Below, one piece after another: positions 56,701 to 64,000 of a DNA stretch of 64,000 nt. The position numbers were made by a program, and so were the translations under genes. The notes beneath the pieces are model-generated. The model was not told the DNA's origin. It ran no database searches and saw only the letters and a list, made by a program, of their open reading frames with translations. The stretch comes from Ectothiorhodospira marina (GTDB lineage: Bacteria > Pseudomonadota > Gammaproteobacteria > Ectothiorhodospirales > Ectothiorhodospiraceae), in the NCBI RefSeq assembly GCF_900109495.1, contig NZ_FOAA01000005.1, positions 1 through 64,000 on the forward strand, read 5' to 3'. Each line of letters opens with the position of its first letter. Position 1 is the first letter of the stretch.

Positions 56701-57555
56701 ATGGACACCGATCTTTCGCTGAGCGGGGGGTTCAAGCGAATCATGCTGGCGACCGACGGCTCGGACGCAGGCCGGGGAGCCCAGGCCCAGGCTGTATGCC
56801 TCGCCAGGCAGTGCGGTGCTGAACTCCTGGTGCTGCGTGTTGTGCTCACCAATCCCGAGTACGAATCCATGGTCCCGCAGCGCATGGAGACCGAAACCAG
56901 GGAGGTGGAGCAATTCCTTGAGCAAGTCGCGGATCAGGCCCGAAAACAGGGGGTCGATTGCCGGGTGATGTCGCGTCACGGTGTGGACGCAAGCACCCTT
57001 GTGGTGCAGCAGGCTGAGCAGGAGGATGTGGACTGCGTGGTGGTGGGACGCCGCCATCGCAGCGATCTGGCACGGCTGGTGATCGGGGATTCCACCGCCC
57101 GAATCATCGGTCACGCCCCGTGCAGTGTTCTGGTGGCGCCACAGGGGTCGGCGCCCATGCGACGGCGCATCCTGGTGGCCACCGATGGCTCCGCCCATGC
57201 GGATGCAGCCTGCGCCACCGCCGCGCGCCTGGCATTGTCCACCGGGTTACCCCTGACGGTGCTCTCCGCGACCCTGGGTGAGCGGAGTGACGAGCAACGT
57301 GCCCGGGCCAACGAAGCGGTGCAGCGGGTGCTGTACAAGCTCAAGCCGGCGCTGACGCCGGCGGGGATCGAACTGGACGGCATGGTGGAGCAGGGGCGCC
57401 CGGAAGCAGTGATCGTGGACGTGGCCCGCAGCCGGGGTGCTGACCTTGTAGTGGTGGGCAGCCACGGCTACACCGCCCTGAAACGCCTGTTCATGGGCAG
57501 CGTCTCCAGGCGCGTGGTGGGCAACGCGCCCTGTCCGGTGCTGGTCGTCAGGTAG
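56701..57555 (+). CDS. Tandem universal stress protein (two UspA domains)
   Basis: A 284-residue cytosolic protein with two USP domains (about residues 12-145 and 153-284). The second keeps the ATP-binding loop GSHGYTALKRLFMGSVSRRV. The first has a degenerate loop, GRRHRSDLARLVIGDST, so probably only one nucleotide site works. ATG 56701 follows GGGTGGAG; the longer open frame to 56608 has a TTG start and no homology. It is divergent from the SulP gene. Confidence 0.9.
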   Translation: MDTDLSLSGGFKRIMLATDGSDAGRGAQAQAVCLARQCGAELLVLRVVLTNPEYESMVPQRMETETREVEQFLEQVADQARKQGVDCRVMSRHGVDASTLVVQQAEQEDVDCVVVGRRHRSDLARLVIGDSTARIIGHAPCSVLVAPQGSAPMRRRILVATDGSAHADAACATAARLALSTGLPLTVLSATLGERSDEQRARANEAVQRVLYKLKPALTPAGIELDGMVEQGRPEAVIVDVARSRGADLVVVGSHGYTALKRLFMGSVSRRVVGNAPCPVLVVR

Positions 57556-57599
57556 GCAGAGGTCGACCGCCGGACCCCAGGCTGGCCGAATTCGCACGG

Positions 57600-58307
57600 T
57601 TATGGGCGTGGGTTTGTGTGTTCATGGACCAGATCCCAGACGTTATGTCCCAGTCGCTGACCTCGTTGTTCAAATTTGGTCAGGGGGCGGTAGGTGGGGC
57701 GCGGGCTGAAACCGCCATCGGCAGCCTGATTGGTGAAAGCCTCTGCTTGTTGCATCACCTCAAGCATGTGCCATGCGTAGTCTTCCCAGTCGGTGGCCAG
57801 ATGCAGGATGCCACCCTCACGCAGTCGGGTGGCCAGCAGGTCCACAAAGGCTGGCTGCACCAGACGCCGCTTGTGATGGCGTTTCTTGGGCCAGGGGTCG
57901 GGGAAATAGATCTGAATGCGATCCAGGCTTCCGGGCGGGATCTGCCGGTTGAGCATCTCCACGGCGTCATGGCAGGCCACACGCACATTGGTGAGTCCCC
58001 GATCCTCCACTTGCTGCAACAGGTGCCCCACCCCCGGGCGGTGTACCTCCACGCCAATGAAATCCCGCTCCGGAGCGTGGGCGGCCATCTGTGCCAGGGG
58101 TTCGCCATTGCCGAAGCCGATTTCCAGGGTCACCGGCGCCCGGCGCCCGAACAGGGCCTCCAGATTCAGGGGCTCGGGCGCGAACTCCAGGCCCCAGCGG
58201 GGCCCCAGCAGCTCCAGTGCCCGCTGCTGGCCCACGGTGAGGCGTCCTTCCCGACGCACGAAGCTGCGAATGGGGCGATGGTGTGGCGGTGAGTGGGTGG
58301 CTGTCAT
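57600..58307 (-). CDS. trmB: tRNA (guanine-N7-)-methyltransferase
   Basis: Methylates G46 of tRNA with SAM. 235 residues. Signatures: [25 protein letters not shown] (SAM site), [33 protein letters not shown] and TDWEDYA. The start at 58307 (MTATHS) gives the normal family size; the longer frame crosses a palindromic repeat. It lies downstream of thiG on the same strand. Confidence 0.95.
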   Translation of the reverse strand: MTATHSPPHHRPIRSFVRREGRLTVGQQRALELLGPRWGLEFAPEPLNLEALFGRRAPVTLEIGFGNGEPLAQMAAHAPERDFIGVEVHRPGVGHLLQQVEDRGLTNVRVACHDAVEMLNRQIPPGSLDRIQIYFPDPWPKKRHHKRRLVQPAFVDLLATRLREGGILHLATDWEDYAWHMLEVMQQAEAFTNQAADGGFSPRPTYRPLTKFEQRGQRLGHNVWDLVHEHTNPRP

Positions 58308-58353
58308 GGGAAACGGCGGCAAACGCGGGTTGTAAGAGGTAGTGAAATCGGAG

Positions 58354-58379
58354 CCCCTCTCCCGCAAGGGGGAGAGGGG
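58354..58379. repeat. Palindromic repeat, family member
   Basis: Arms CCCCTCTCCC and GGGAGAGGGG around GCAAGG, in the 88-bp gap between thiG and trmB. It could act as a hairpin in the transcript. Confidence 0.88.
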
Positions 58380-58395
58380 CTCTCCACTCCAGGCT

Positions 58396-59208
58396 TTAGA
58401 AAAACGTCCCTTCCAGCGGCGAAGAGGCGGAAGCATACCGTTTTTTCGCCATCCGGCCCGCCAGGAACGCCTCCCGGCCCGCCTCGATGGCCTTTTTCAT
58501 GGCCGAGGCCATGAGCACCGGGTCTCGGGCGGCGGCGATGGCCGTGTTCATGAGGACCCCGTCGCAGCCCAGCTCCATGGCAATGGCCGCATCGGAGGCG
58601 GTGCCCACACCGGCGTCCACCAGGATGGGCACCTGAGCGTTTTCCACGATCTCCATTACGTTGTAACGGTTCTGGATGCCCAGGCCCGAGCCAATGGGGG
58701 CGGCCAGGGGCATCACCGCCACGCAACCAATCTCCTCCAGGCGCTTGGCCAGGATCGGGTCGTCGCTGGTGTACACCATCACCTTGAAGCCATCGGCCAC
58801 CAGGGTTTCGGCGGCGCTGAGGGTCTGCACCACATCCGGGTAAAGGGTTCTTTCATCACCCAGCACTTCGAGTTTGACCAGGTCGTGACCGTCCAGCAGT
58901 TCCCGGGCCAGCCGGCAGGTACGCACGGCATCGTCGGCGGTGTAGCAGCCGGCGGTGTTGGGCAGGATGGTGTAGCGGTCCGGGGAAATCACATCAAGCA
59001 GATTGGGCTCGCCCGGGTTCTGCCCGATGTTGGTGCGCCGGATGGCCACGGTGACGATCTCGGCGCCACTGGCGTCGATGGCGTCTCGGGTCTCATCCAG
59101 GTCCTTATATTTGCCTGTGCCCACCAGGAGCCGCGAACGGTAGGTGGTTTCGCCGATGGTCAGGGTGTCTTCCCGGGGCGTATTGTTTTCAGTAGCTATG
59201 CTCGACAT
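58396..59208 (-). CDS. thiG: Thiazole synthase
   Basis: Builds the thiazole phosphate of thiamine from DXP, dehydroglycine and ThiS-thiocarboxylate. 270 residues, TIM barrel. [74 protein letters not shown] and [27 protein letters not shown] are all present. It follows thiS by 37 bp. Dehydroglycine normally comes from ThiO (aerobic) or ThiH (anaerobic); the adjacent thiO is broken. Confidence 0.96.
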   Translation of the reverse strand: MSSIATENNTPREDTLTIGETTYRSRLLVGTGKYKDLDETRDAIDASGAEIVTVAIRRTNIGQNPGEPNLLDVISPDRYTILPNTAGCYTADDAVRTCRLARELLDGHDLVKLEVLGDERTLYPDVVQTLSAAETLVADGFKVMVYTSDDPILAKRLEEIGCVAVMPLAAPIGSGLGIQNRYNVMEIVENAQVPILVDAGVGTASDAAIAMELGCDGVLMNTAIAAARDPVLMASAMKKAIEAGREAFLAGRMAKKRYASASSPLEGTFF

Positions 59209-59245
59209 GAGGGGTACCGTATGCAATCTCTGGTCAATGAGGGGG

Positions 59246-59449
59246 TCAACCGCCGCCGATGGCCTGGACAATCTCCACGCGGTCGCCGGGATTGAAATGG
59301 TGTTGGTTGAACCGACTGCGCGGCAGCAGCTCGCCGTTGACCTCCACCGCAAGGCGGCGTCCGGTCAATCCCAGGTCCTCCACCAGGTCGGCGGCAGTGA
59401 ACTGCTCGGACACCTGGCGCGATGCGCCATTCACTATGAGTTCCATCAT
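59246..59449 (-). CDS. thiS: Sulfur-carrier protein ThiS
   Basis: A 67-residue ubiquitin-fold sulfur carrier. Starts [13 protein letters not shown] and ends with the required C-terminal Gly-Gly (QAIGGG), which is adenylated and thiocarboxylated. It lies upstream of thiG on the same strand in a thiS-thiG unit. Confidence 0.93.
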   Translation of the reverse strand: MMELIVNGASRQVSEQFTAADLVEDLGLTGRRLAVEVNGELLPRSRFNQHHFNPGDRVEIVQAIGGG

Positions 59450-59563
59450 GAGCGTGTTCTGGGTTGGAAAAGGCCGTCATGTTAACCGATCCGGCTGTTC
59501 TCGGGGTGGCACGCCATCCCCCGTTGAGAACCGCCGTGTAACCGCATACACTATGGGTGTCGT

Positions 59564-59637
59564 GCGGGTGTAGTTCAATGGTAGAACCTCAGCTTCCCAA
59601 GCTGATGACGTGGGTTCGATTCCCATCACCCGCTCCA
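59564..59637 (+). tRNA. tRNA-Gly (anticodon CCC)
   Basis: Full cloverleaf: acceptor GCGGGTG/CACCCGC, D-loop GTTCAATGGTAGAAC, anticodon loop TTCCCAA on stem TCAGC/GCTGA, T-arm GTGGG TTCGATT CCCAT, discriminator T and encoded CCA (59635-59637). It reads the GGG glycine codon. It lies between thiS (minus strand) and the thiO remnant. Confidence 0.96.
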
Positions 59638-59687
59638 GTTCCCCTCTGTTTTCTGGCGTTGTCCCATTCCCCTCAGCGGGTGATTCC

Positions 59688-60228
59688 ATGACCGATTGTA
59701 TCGTGGTGGCCGGCGGGGCCTGGACCGGGGGGGCTGCTGCTGTCCCTGGGGGCGCCCCCCATCGAGCCGGTGCGTGGCCAGATGATCCTGTTCCGCGGCC
59801 CGCCGGGCCTGATCAGCCGCATGGTGTTGAATAAGGACCAGTACATCATTCCGCGCCGCGATGGTCACGTGCTGGCGGGCAGTTCGCTGGAAAATGTCGG
59901 TTTCGACAAGTCCACCACCGAGGCGGCCGCTCAGACCTTTCACGCGGCGGCGGCCCGTCTGGTGCCGGCCCTGGCCGACCTGCCCATCGAAAAACACTGG
60001 GCCGGACTGCGCCCGGGTTCGCCCCAGGGGATCCCCTACATCGGCCCGCATCCTGAAGTGGAGGGGCTTTTCGTCAACGCCGGCCATTACCGCAATGGTG
60101 TGGTCATGAGCATCGGTGCCTGCCGCCTGCTCACTGACCTGATCATGGGGCAGTCGCCCATCTGTGACCCATCGCCCTACCGGATCGACCGGGGAGATTT
60201 TCCTGTTCGACGAAATAACGCGAACTAG
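59688..60228 (+). pseudogene. thiO: Glycine oxidase ThiO, internally deleted and frameshifted
   Basis: The 5' end (MTDCIVV, start of the FAD-binding fold) is joined directly to the internal region AWTG..LLLSLGAPPIEPVRGQMILFR. The rest of the C-terminal half follows (GLRPGSPQGIPYIGPHPEVEGLFVNAGHYRNG). About 200 codons with the FAD domain and much of the substrate domain are missing. A run of seven G near 59728-59734 puts the two parts out of frame by one base. Microhomology of GTGGTGG.CGGCGG at the junction suggests the mechanism. The intact frame from ATG 59770 could only make a fragment. In living relatives ThiO makes the iminoglycine for ThiG. Confidence 0.8.
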
Positions 60229-60241
60229 ACTTTGTCTAGTT
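60223..60241. promoter_or_regulatory. Perfect dyad ahead of the Fur-family gene
   Basis: AACTAGACTTTGTCTAGTT, 8-bp arms and a 3-bp spacer, begins in the thiO remnant's last codons and ends 43 bp before ATG 60285. TATACT at 60248-60253 could be a -10. It resembles the TAGAA-N3-TTCTA type of Irr/Fur-family operators, so autoregulation is likely. Confidence 0.5.
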
Positions 60242-60284
60242 GAGGGTTATACTGGGGTATAAGTCACAGCGGAGCACATTCGCC

Positions 60285-60689
60285 ATGCCCGATCGAGAGG
60301 CTGTCGTCAAACGCTTGAGGGATCACGGCATTACGCCGACCCAGCAACGCCTGGATATCGCTGAACTATTGTTCGAGAGGCCGCAGCATGTCTCCGCCGA
60401 GCAGCTACTGGCCCTCGCCAGTGAACGCCGCTACCGGGTGTCCAAGGCCACGGTGTACAACACCCTCGGGCTGTTTGCCGAAAAGGGCCTGGTGCGCGAA
60501 GTGGTGGTGGACCCGGCCAAGCTGTTTTACGACTCCAACCTGGAGCCGCATCATCACATGTACCACATGGACTCCGGCCACCTGGAAGATCTGGCCCTGG
60601 AGCACGTGGATATCGGCGCGTTGCCTGATCTGCCTGAGGGCGTGCGGGTAGAGGGCGTGGATGTGATCGTGCGGGTGAGACAGGGCTGA
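60285..60689 (+). CDS. Fur-superfamily regulator (Irr/PerR-like, without CxxC)
   Basis: A 134-residue regulator. N-terminal winged helix (LRDHGITPTQQRLDIAELLFERPQHVSAEQLLA, VSKATVYNTLGLFAEKGLV). The dimer domain carries the metal-binding PHHHMYHMDSGHLEDL, with no CxxC zinc pairs as found in Fur. The HHH..DSG form recalls Irr (haem-responsive) or PerR-like proteins. ATG 60285 follows GGAG (60271-60274). The signal may be iron, haem or peroxide. Confidence 0.85.
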   Translation: MPDREAVVKRLRDHGITPTQQRLDIAELLFERPQHVSAEQLLALASERRYRVSKATVYNTLGLFAEKGLVREVVVDPAKLFYDSNLEPHHHMYHMDSGHLEDLALEHVDIGALPDLPEGVRVEGVDVIVRVRQG

Positions 60690-60737
60690 ATCCCACAGGT
60701 ATCCGGGATCATGACCGGCTTGTGCGGGTTCGCGGGT

Positions 60738-62150
60738 TCAGGGGGTGTCCTGTCCCTCATCCATGTGTAGTTCATTGATCTTGCGCGTCAACGTGTTGCG
60801 CCCCCAGCCCAGCAGCCGGGCGGCGTCCTGACGGCGTCCGCCGGTCTTCTTCATGGCGGCGCGGATCATGATGCGTTCGAAGGCCGGGGTGGCCTGCTCC
60901 AGCAGCGCGGAGTTCCCCCGCGCCAGTTCCTGCTCGGCCCATTGAGCCAGGCCGTCCTCCCAGTCACTGATCTCCCCGCTGGAAGAACGTTCATGCAGTT
61001 CCGCGGGCAGGTCATTCATGTGGATCTCGCGCCCCGAGGCCATCACGGTCAGCCAGCGGCACAGATTCTCCAGTTGCCGCACATTGCCCGGCCAATCCAG
61101 GGTGGACAGGTATTCCTGCACTTCTGGTAGTGGCGCCTTGCGTTCCACGTTCAACTCCGCTGCTGCCAGTCCCAGGAAGTGGTTGAGCAGCAGGGGGATG
61201 TCCTGGCGGCGTTCCCGCAGGGAAGGCACGTGAATGCGGATCACATTGAGTCGATGAAAGAGATCCTCCCGGAACAGGCCATCCTTCACCCGGGACTCCA
61301 GGTTCTGGTGCGTGGCAGCGATGATGCGTACGTCCACCTTCACCGGCAGATGCCCCCCGACCCGATAGAACTCGCCGTCCGCCAGGACGCGTAGCAAACG
61401 CGTTTGCAATTCCGCCGGCATGTCGCCGATCTCGTCCAGGAAGAGGGTGCCGCCATCGGCCTGTTCGAAGCGACCGCGCCGGGCACTCTGGGCGCCGGTG
61501 AAGGCGCCCTTCTCGTGACCGAAGAGCTCGGATTCCAGCAGATCCTTGGGGATGGCAGCAGTGTTCAGGGCGATGAAGGGCATGTGGGCCCGGGGGCTGT
61601 GGCGATGCAGGGCATGTGCTACCAGTTCCTTGCCGGTGCCGGATTCGCCGTTGATCAGCACGGTGATATTGGACCGGGACAAACGCCCAATGGCCCGAAA
61701 TACCTCCTGCATGGCCGGGGCCTCGCCAATGATCTCGGGCGTTTTTTCCGTGTCCTGAGGTGCTTCGCGCCCACGTTCCCGGCGCAGTTGGCAGGCCCGA
61801 TGCACCAGGGAAACGGCATCATCCACGTCGAAGGGCTTGGGCAGATATTCGAAGGCACCGCCCTGATAGGCGGAGACCGCGCTCTCCAGGTCGGAATGAG
61901 CGGTCATGATGATCACCGGCAGCTCGGGGTGATCCCGCTGCAGCCGCCCCAGCATCTCCAGACCATCCATGCCGGGCATGCGAATATCGGTCATCAGTGC
62001 GTCGGGTACGTCCTGTTCCAGGGCCTGCAGGGCCTCGGCGGCAGAGGCAAAGGACGTCACCTCGATGCCGGCGCGGCTCAAGGTGCGCTCCAGAACCCAG
62101 CGGATCGAACGATCGTCATCAATGACCCAGATATGCTCTCGATTACTCAT
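60738..62150 (-). CDS. glnG: Nitrogen regulator NtrC (sigma-54 activator)
   Basis: A 470-residue response regulator. Receiver with Asp55 (MTDIRMPG), AAA+ with Walker A GESGTGKE (168-175) and sigma-54 loop GAFTGA (215-220), DNA-binding Fis-type HTH ([20 protein letters not shown]). It overlaps ntrB by 8 bp. It probably activates nitrogen-starvation promoters, including its own and perhaps prkA. Confidence 0.96.
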   Translation of the reverse strand: MSNREHIWVIDDDRSIRWVLERTLSRAGIEVTSFASAAEALQALEQDVPDALMTDIRMPGMDGLEMLGRLQRDHPELPVIIMTAHSDLESAVSAYQGGAFEYLPKPFDVDDAVSLVHRACQLRRERGREAPQDTEKTPEIIGEAPAMQEVFRAIGRLSRSNITVLINGESGTGKELVAHALHRHSPRAHMPFIALNTAAIPKDLLESELFGHEKGAFTGAQSARRGRFEQADGGTLFLDEIGDMPAELQTRLLRVLADGEFYRVGGHLPVKVDVRIIAATHQNLESRVKDGLFREDLFHRLNVIRIHVPSLRERRQDIPLLLNHFLGLAAAELNVERKAPLPEVQEYLSTLDWPGNVRQLENLCRWLTVMASGREIHMNDLPAELHERSSSGEISDWEDGLAQWAEQELARGNSALLEQATPAFERIMIRAAMKKTGGRRQDAARLLGWGRNTLTRKINELHMDEGQDTP

Positions 62151-63210
62151 CCGTCAGCTCCACGGGTAGCAGCAGGGAAAATACGGTCTGGCCGGGGCGT
62201 GAAGTGCATTCGATCAGCCCGCCGTGCTGGTTGATCAGGGACTGGGCAATGGACAGGCCCAGCCCCGTGCCTCCGTCGCGGCCCGAGACCATGGGGAAGA
62301 AAATGCGTTCGCGAACCTCCTCGCTGATGCCGGGACCGTTGTCGATCACTTGTATCAGGGCCACCAGCTTGTGCCGGACCTGGCCTATGGTGTATTGGCG
62401 CAGCACGCGGCTGCGCAGTCGAACCACCCCTGCTTCACCGACGGCCTGCACCGCATTGCGTACGATGTTGAGGATGGACTGAATCAGCATGTCCTGATCG
62501 GCGTTGACGTCGGGGATGCTCGGGTCGTAATCGGTGCGTATTTCCACCCCTTCGAGGGCTTCCGCGCTCACCAGGTTGCGGACATGCTCCAGGGCCTTGT
62601 GGATGTTCTGGCGGCGGCGCTGGGGCAGGTTGTTGGGCCCCAGCATGCGATTCACCAGGTTCTGCAGCCGGTCGGCCTCGCCAATGATGATGCGGGTGTA
62701 CTCCTGTAATTCCGGGTCGGGCAGTTCTCGTTCAAGCAACTGGGCGGCGCCGCGCAGGCCACCCAGGGGGTTTTTGATCTCATGGGCCAGGCCCCGGAGC
62801 AGGGCCCGGGAGGCGGACTGCTGATTGAGGAGTTGTTCCTCTCGGGTGATACGCAGTTGGCGATCCACCTGCACCAGTTCGATCAGCAGGCGTCGTGGGC
62901 TGCCCGGTTCGGAAATCGGAGAAACGGTGATGTCCACCGTGACCTCTCGCTCGAAATGCAGCGCCAGGACACGTTCGCGTTCGGTGAAGGGGTGTCCCGT
63001 GTGAAGTGATTGCTGGAGGCTGCCCAGCAGCGTTTCGTCCTCGCGGAACAAGTCGCGCATGGGCAGTCCGCGCACGCGGTTGAGGCTGATCTCCATGAGC
63101 ATTTCGGCAGCGGGATTCATGAAGTCCAGCCGCAGGTGCTCATCCGCCACCAGCAGGGCGGTGGTCAGGTTCTCCAGCAGATGTCGGTGCAGTGTGTGAT
63201 CCTGGGACAT
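62143..63210 (-). CDS. glnL: Nitrogen sensor kinase NtrB
   Basis: A 355-residue soluble kinase. PAS domain, HisKA with His143 in GLAHEIKNPLGGLRG, HATPase with NIVRNAVQAV, DNGPGIS and GTGLGLSIA. ATG 63210 (MSQDHT) has AAGGAAA 8 bp upstream; the longer frame to 63300 lacks homology. PII would control its kinase/phosphatase balance. Confidence 0.95.
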   Translation of the reverse strand: MSQDHTLHRHLLENLTTALLVADEHLRLDFMNPAAEMLMEISLNRVRGLPMRDLFREDETLLGSLQQSLHTGHPFTERERVLALHFEREVTVDITVSPISEPGSPRRLLIELVQVDRQLRITREEQLLNQQSASRALLRGLAHEIKNPLGGLRGAAQLLERELPDPELQEYTRIIIGEADRLQNLVNRMLGPNNLPQRRRQNIHKALEHVRNLVSAEALEGVEIRTDYDPSIPDVNADQDMLIQSILNIVRNAVQAVGEAGVVRLRSRVLRQYTIGQVRHKLVALIQVIDNGPGISEEVRERIFFPMVSGRDGGTGLGLSIAQSLINQHGGLIECTSRPGQTVFSLLLPVELTDE

Positions 63211-63224
63211 ATGCTTTTTCCTTC

Positions 63225-63240
63225 TGCAAGAAACGAACCA
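63225..63240 (-). promoter_or_regulatory. Sigma-54-like -24/-12 element upstream of ntrB
   Basis: On the minus strand TGGTTCGTTTCTTGCA fits TGGCACG-N4-TTGCA with correct GG-N10-GC spacing. The predicted start near 63214 lies only about 4 nt from ATG 63210, so the ribosome site would be outside such a transcript. Either the mRNA is almost leaderless or the match is fortuitous. Confidence 0.45.
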
Positions 63241-63358
63241 GCATGGCTGCATGCACCGGGATCGGGCGTCATCTGGCCCCGGACCGAGGCGTGGCGCCAC
63301 TTCGAGGTGCGGCCAAGGATCAGGATCAGGGGGTGGATGATCGAAGGTACACGCGCCG

Positions 63359-63377
63359 TTGCACTATTATGGTGCAA
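63359..63377. promoter_or_regulatory. NtrC enhancer site
   Basis: TTGCACTATTATGGTGCAA, a dyad of TTGCAC and GTGCAA arms, is an excellent match to the NtrC site TGCAC(C/T)-N5-(A/G)GTGCA. It lies about 150 bp upstream of the ntrB start, a normal enhancer distance. Confidence 0.7.
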
Positions 63378-63500
63378 TAAGGATGGGCCTGCCATGTGGG
63401 GGGGCGAATGCGCCGGGGGGGGAGGGGCGCCTCACCGGGTCTCAGACAACGCAACGCAAGGACATGGCCCGGATCCCGAGCACGGCGAGAGGAAGGCGGT

Positions 63501-64000
63501 TCAGTTGCCGCCGGGTCGGGATGGCTGCTGCACGGTAGTGCGCAGCAAATGGAAGGTGCTGTCTTCGGATTCCGTCAAGGTCCGATCGTTGCTGTCCAGA
63601 ATCTGGGCCCGCAGGGTATGGGTGCCCGGAGTGACACCCTCCAGGGTAAGCTGGGTGGACTCGCCCTCGGCGGCGGTCTGGCCATCCAGAAGGATGCGCA
63701 CCTGGTGACCCTGGTCAGACCGAAATTCGGGTTCCACCTGCACGGATACGTTGACCTCGCCCAGATTGGTGCGCACCACACCGTCATTCCCGGGGCTGGC
63801 GATGCGGATGCCGGTATAGCCCGGGTCGCCTGCCTGTTCTCGTGCCTGTGCCGCCTCTCGCGGGGTGGGACGCTCCAGGATCTCGCGGGCATCGGGCATG
63901 CCCGGCGTCACCGAGGGGCTGCGCACGTTGATGGGGGTGGCGTCCACGCCATCGGGGGGGGTGTCGCCAAAGACCGTGTTGCCCTGTTCGTCGGTCCAGC
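63501..64000 (-). CDS. DUF4124-domain protein, 5' end outside window
   Basis: At least 166 codons; the frame is open to the window edge. It begins in view with WTDEQGNTVFGDTPPDGV, the hallmark of DUF4124 domains. A variable linker is followed by a C-terminal beta-sandwich-like region (VRTNLGEVNVSVQVEP, HQVRILLDGQ, LEGVTPGTHTLRAQILD) resembling an immunoglobulin-like fold. Homologues often sit between glnA and ntrB. The signal peptide would lie outside the window. Function unknown. Confidence 0.75.
   Translation of the reverse strand, partial: WTDEQGNTVFGDTPPDGVDATPINVRSPSVTPGMPDAREILERPTPREAAQAREQAGDPGYTGIRIASPGNDGVVRTNLGEVNVSVQVEPEFRSDQGHQVRILLDGQTAAEGESTQLTLEGVTPGTHTLRAQILDSNDRTLTESEDSTFHLLRTTVQQPSRPGGN

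Overview
The window is high-GC bacterial DNA with gammaproteobacterial gene order. It most likely comes from a phototrophic, autotrophic purple bacterium of the Ectothiorhodospiraceae/Chromatiaceae type. Support for this: bchE (the anaerobic, B12-dependent cyclase of bacteriochlorophyll synthesis) preceded by a TGTC-N10-GACA site of PpsR/CrtJ type, a phosphoribulokinase gene, two cobyric acid synthase genes beside bchE, and the def-fmt-rsmB / dprA-smg-topA-tsaC-hemF arrangement known from gammaproteobacteria. The genus is inference.

Layout. 1-4.7 kb: a decayed type I restriction-modification island. hsdM is cut by what looks like an IS21-family end, carries an in-frame stop, and has a palindromic repeat inserted in its reading frame. 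hsdS and a DUF1016 nuclease gene are intact. A GIY-YIG-associated gene and hsdR survive only as 5' stubs. 4.7-6.8 kb: a diguanylate cyclase and a renalase-like flavoprotein. 6.9-12.3 kb: two tandem cobQ paralogues, bchE and a Cys-rich small-domain protein, a B12/bacteriochlorophyll cluster. 12.7-17.9 kb: prkA-yeaH-spoVR behind a sigma-54-type promoter. 17.9-24.8 kb (minus strand): LysM protein, dprA, smg, topA, tsaC, hemF. 25-33.3 kb (plus strand): def, fmt, rsmB, DUF4390, ntrY, ntrX, trkA. 33.4-42.1 kb: a TPR protein, a lipid A acyltransferase, a coiled-coil protein, nadA, a membrane thioredoxin, an acyl-CoA ligase, a frameshifted fadL and an acuI/yhdH-type reductase. 42.4-51.2 kb: a small lipoprotein, an RND efflux pair, and a Pat-type protein acetyltransferase divergent from a histone-deacetylase-family gene. 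51.4-60.7 kb: a redoxin, tas, prk, an unusual SulP transporter, a tandem universal stress protein, trmB, thiG, thiS, tRNA-Gly, a broken thiO and a Fur/Irr-like regulator. 60.7-64 kb: ntrC, ntrB and the end of a DUF4124 gene; ntrB is preceded by an NtrC-type enhancer and a -24/-12 match.

Themes. Nitrogen control links both ends: NtrB/NtrC at the right could drive the sigma-54 promoter of prkA. Phototrophy links bchE, cobQ, hemF and prk: tetrapyrrole and cobalamin supply, cyclase, carbon fixation. A family of CCCCTCTCCC/GGGAGAGGGG palindromes is scattered through the window and has entered two reading frames: the interior of hsdM and the C-terminus of the RND pump. Four loci show decay: hsdM, hsdR, fadL and thiO.
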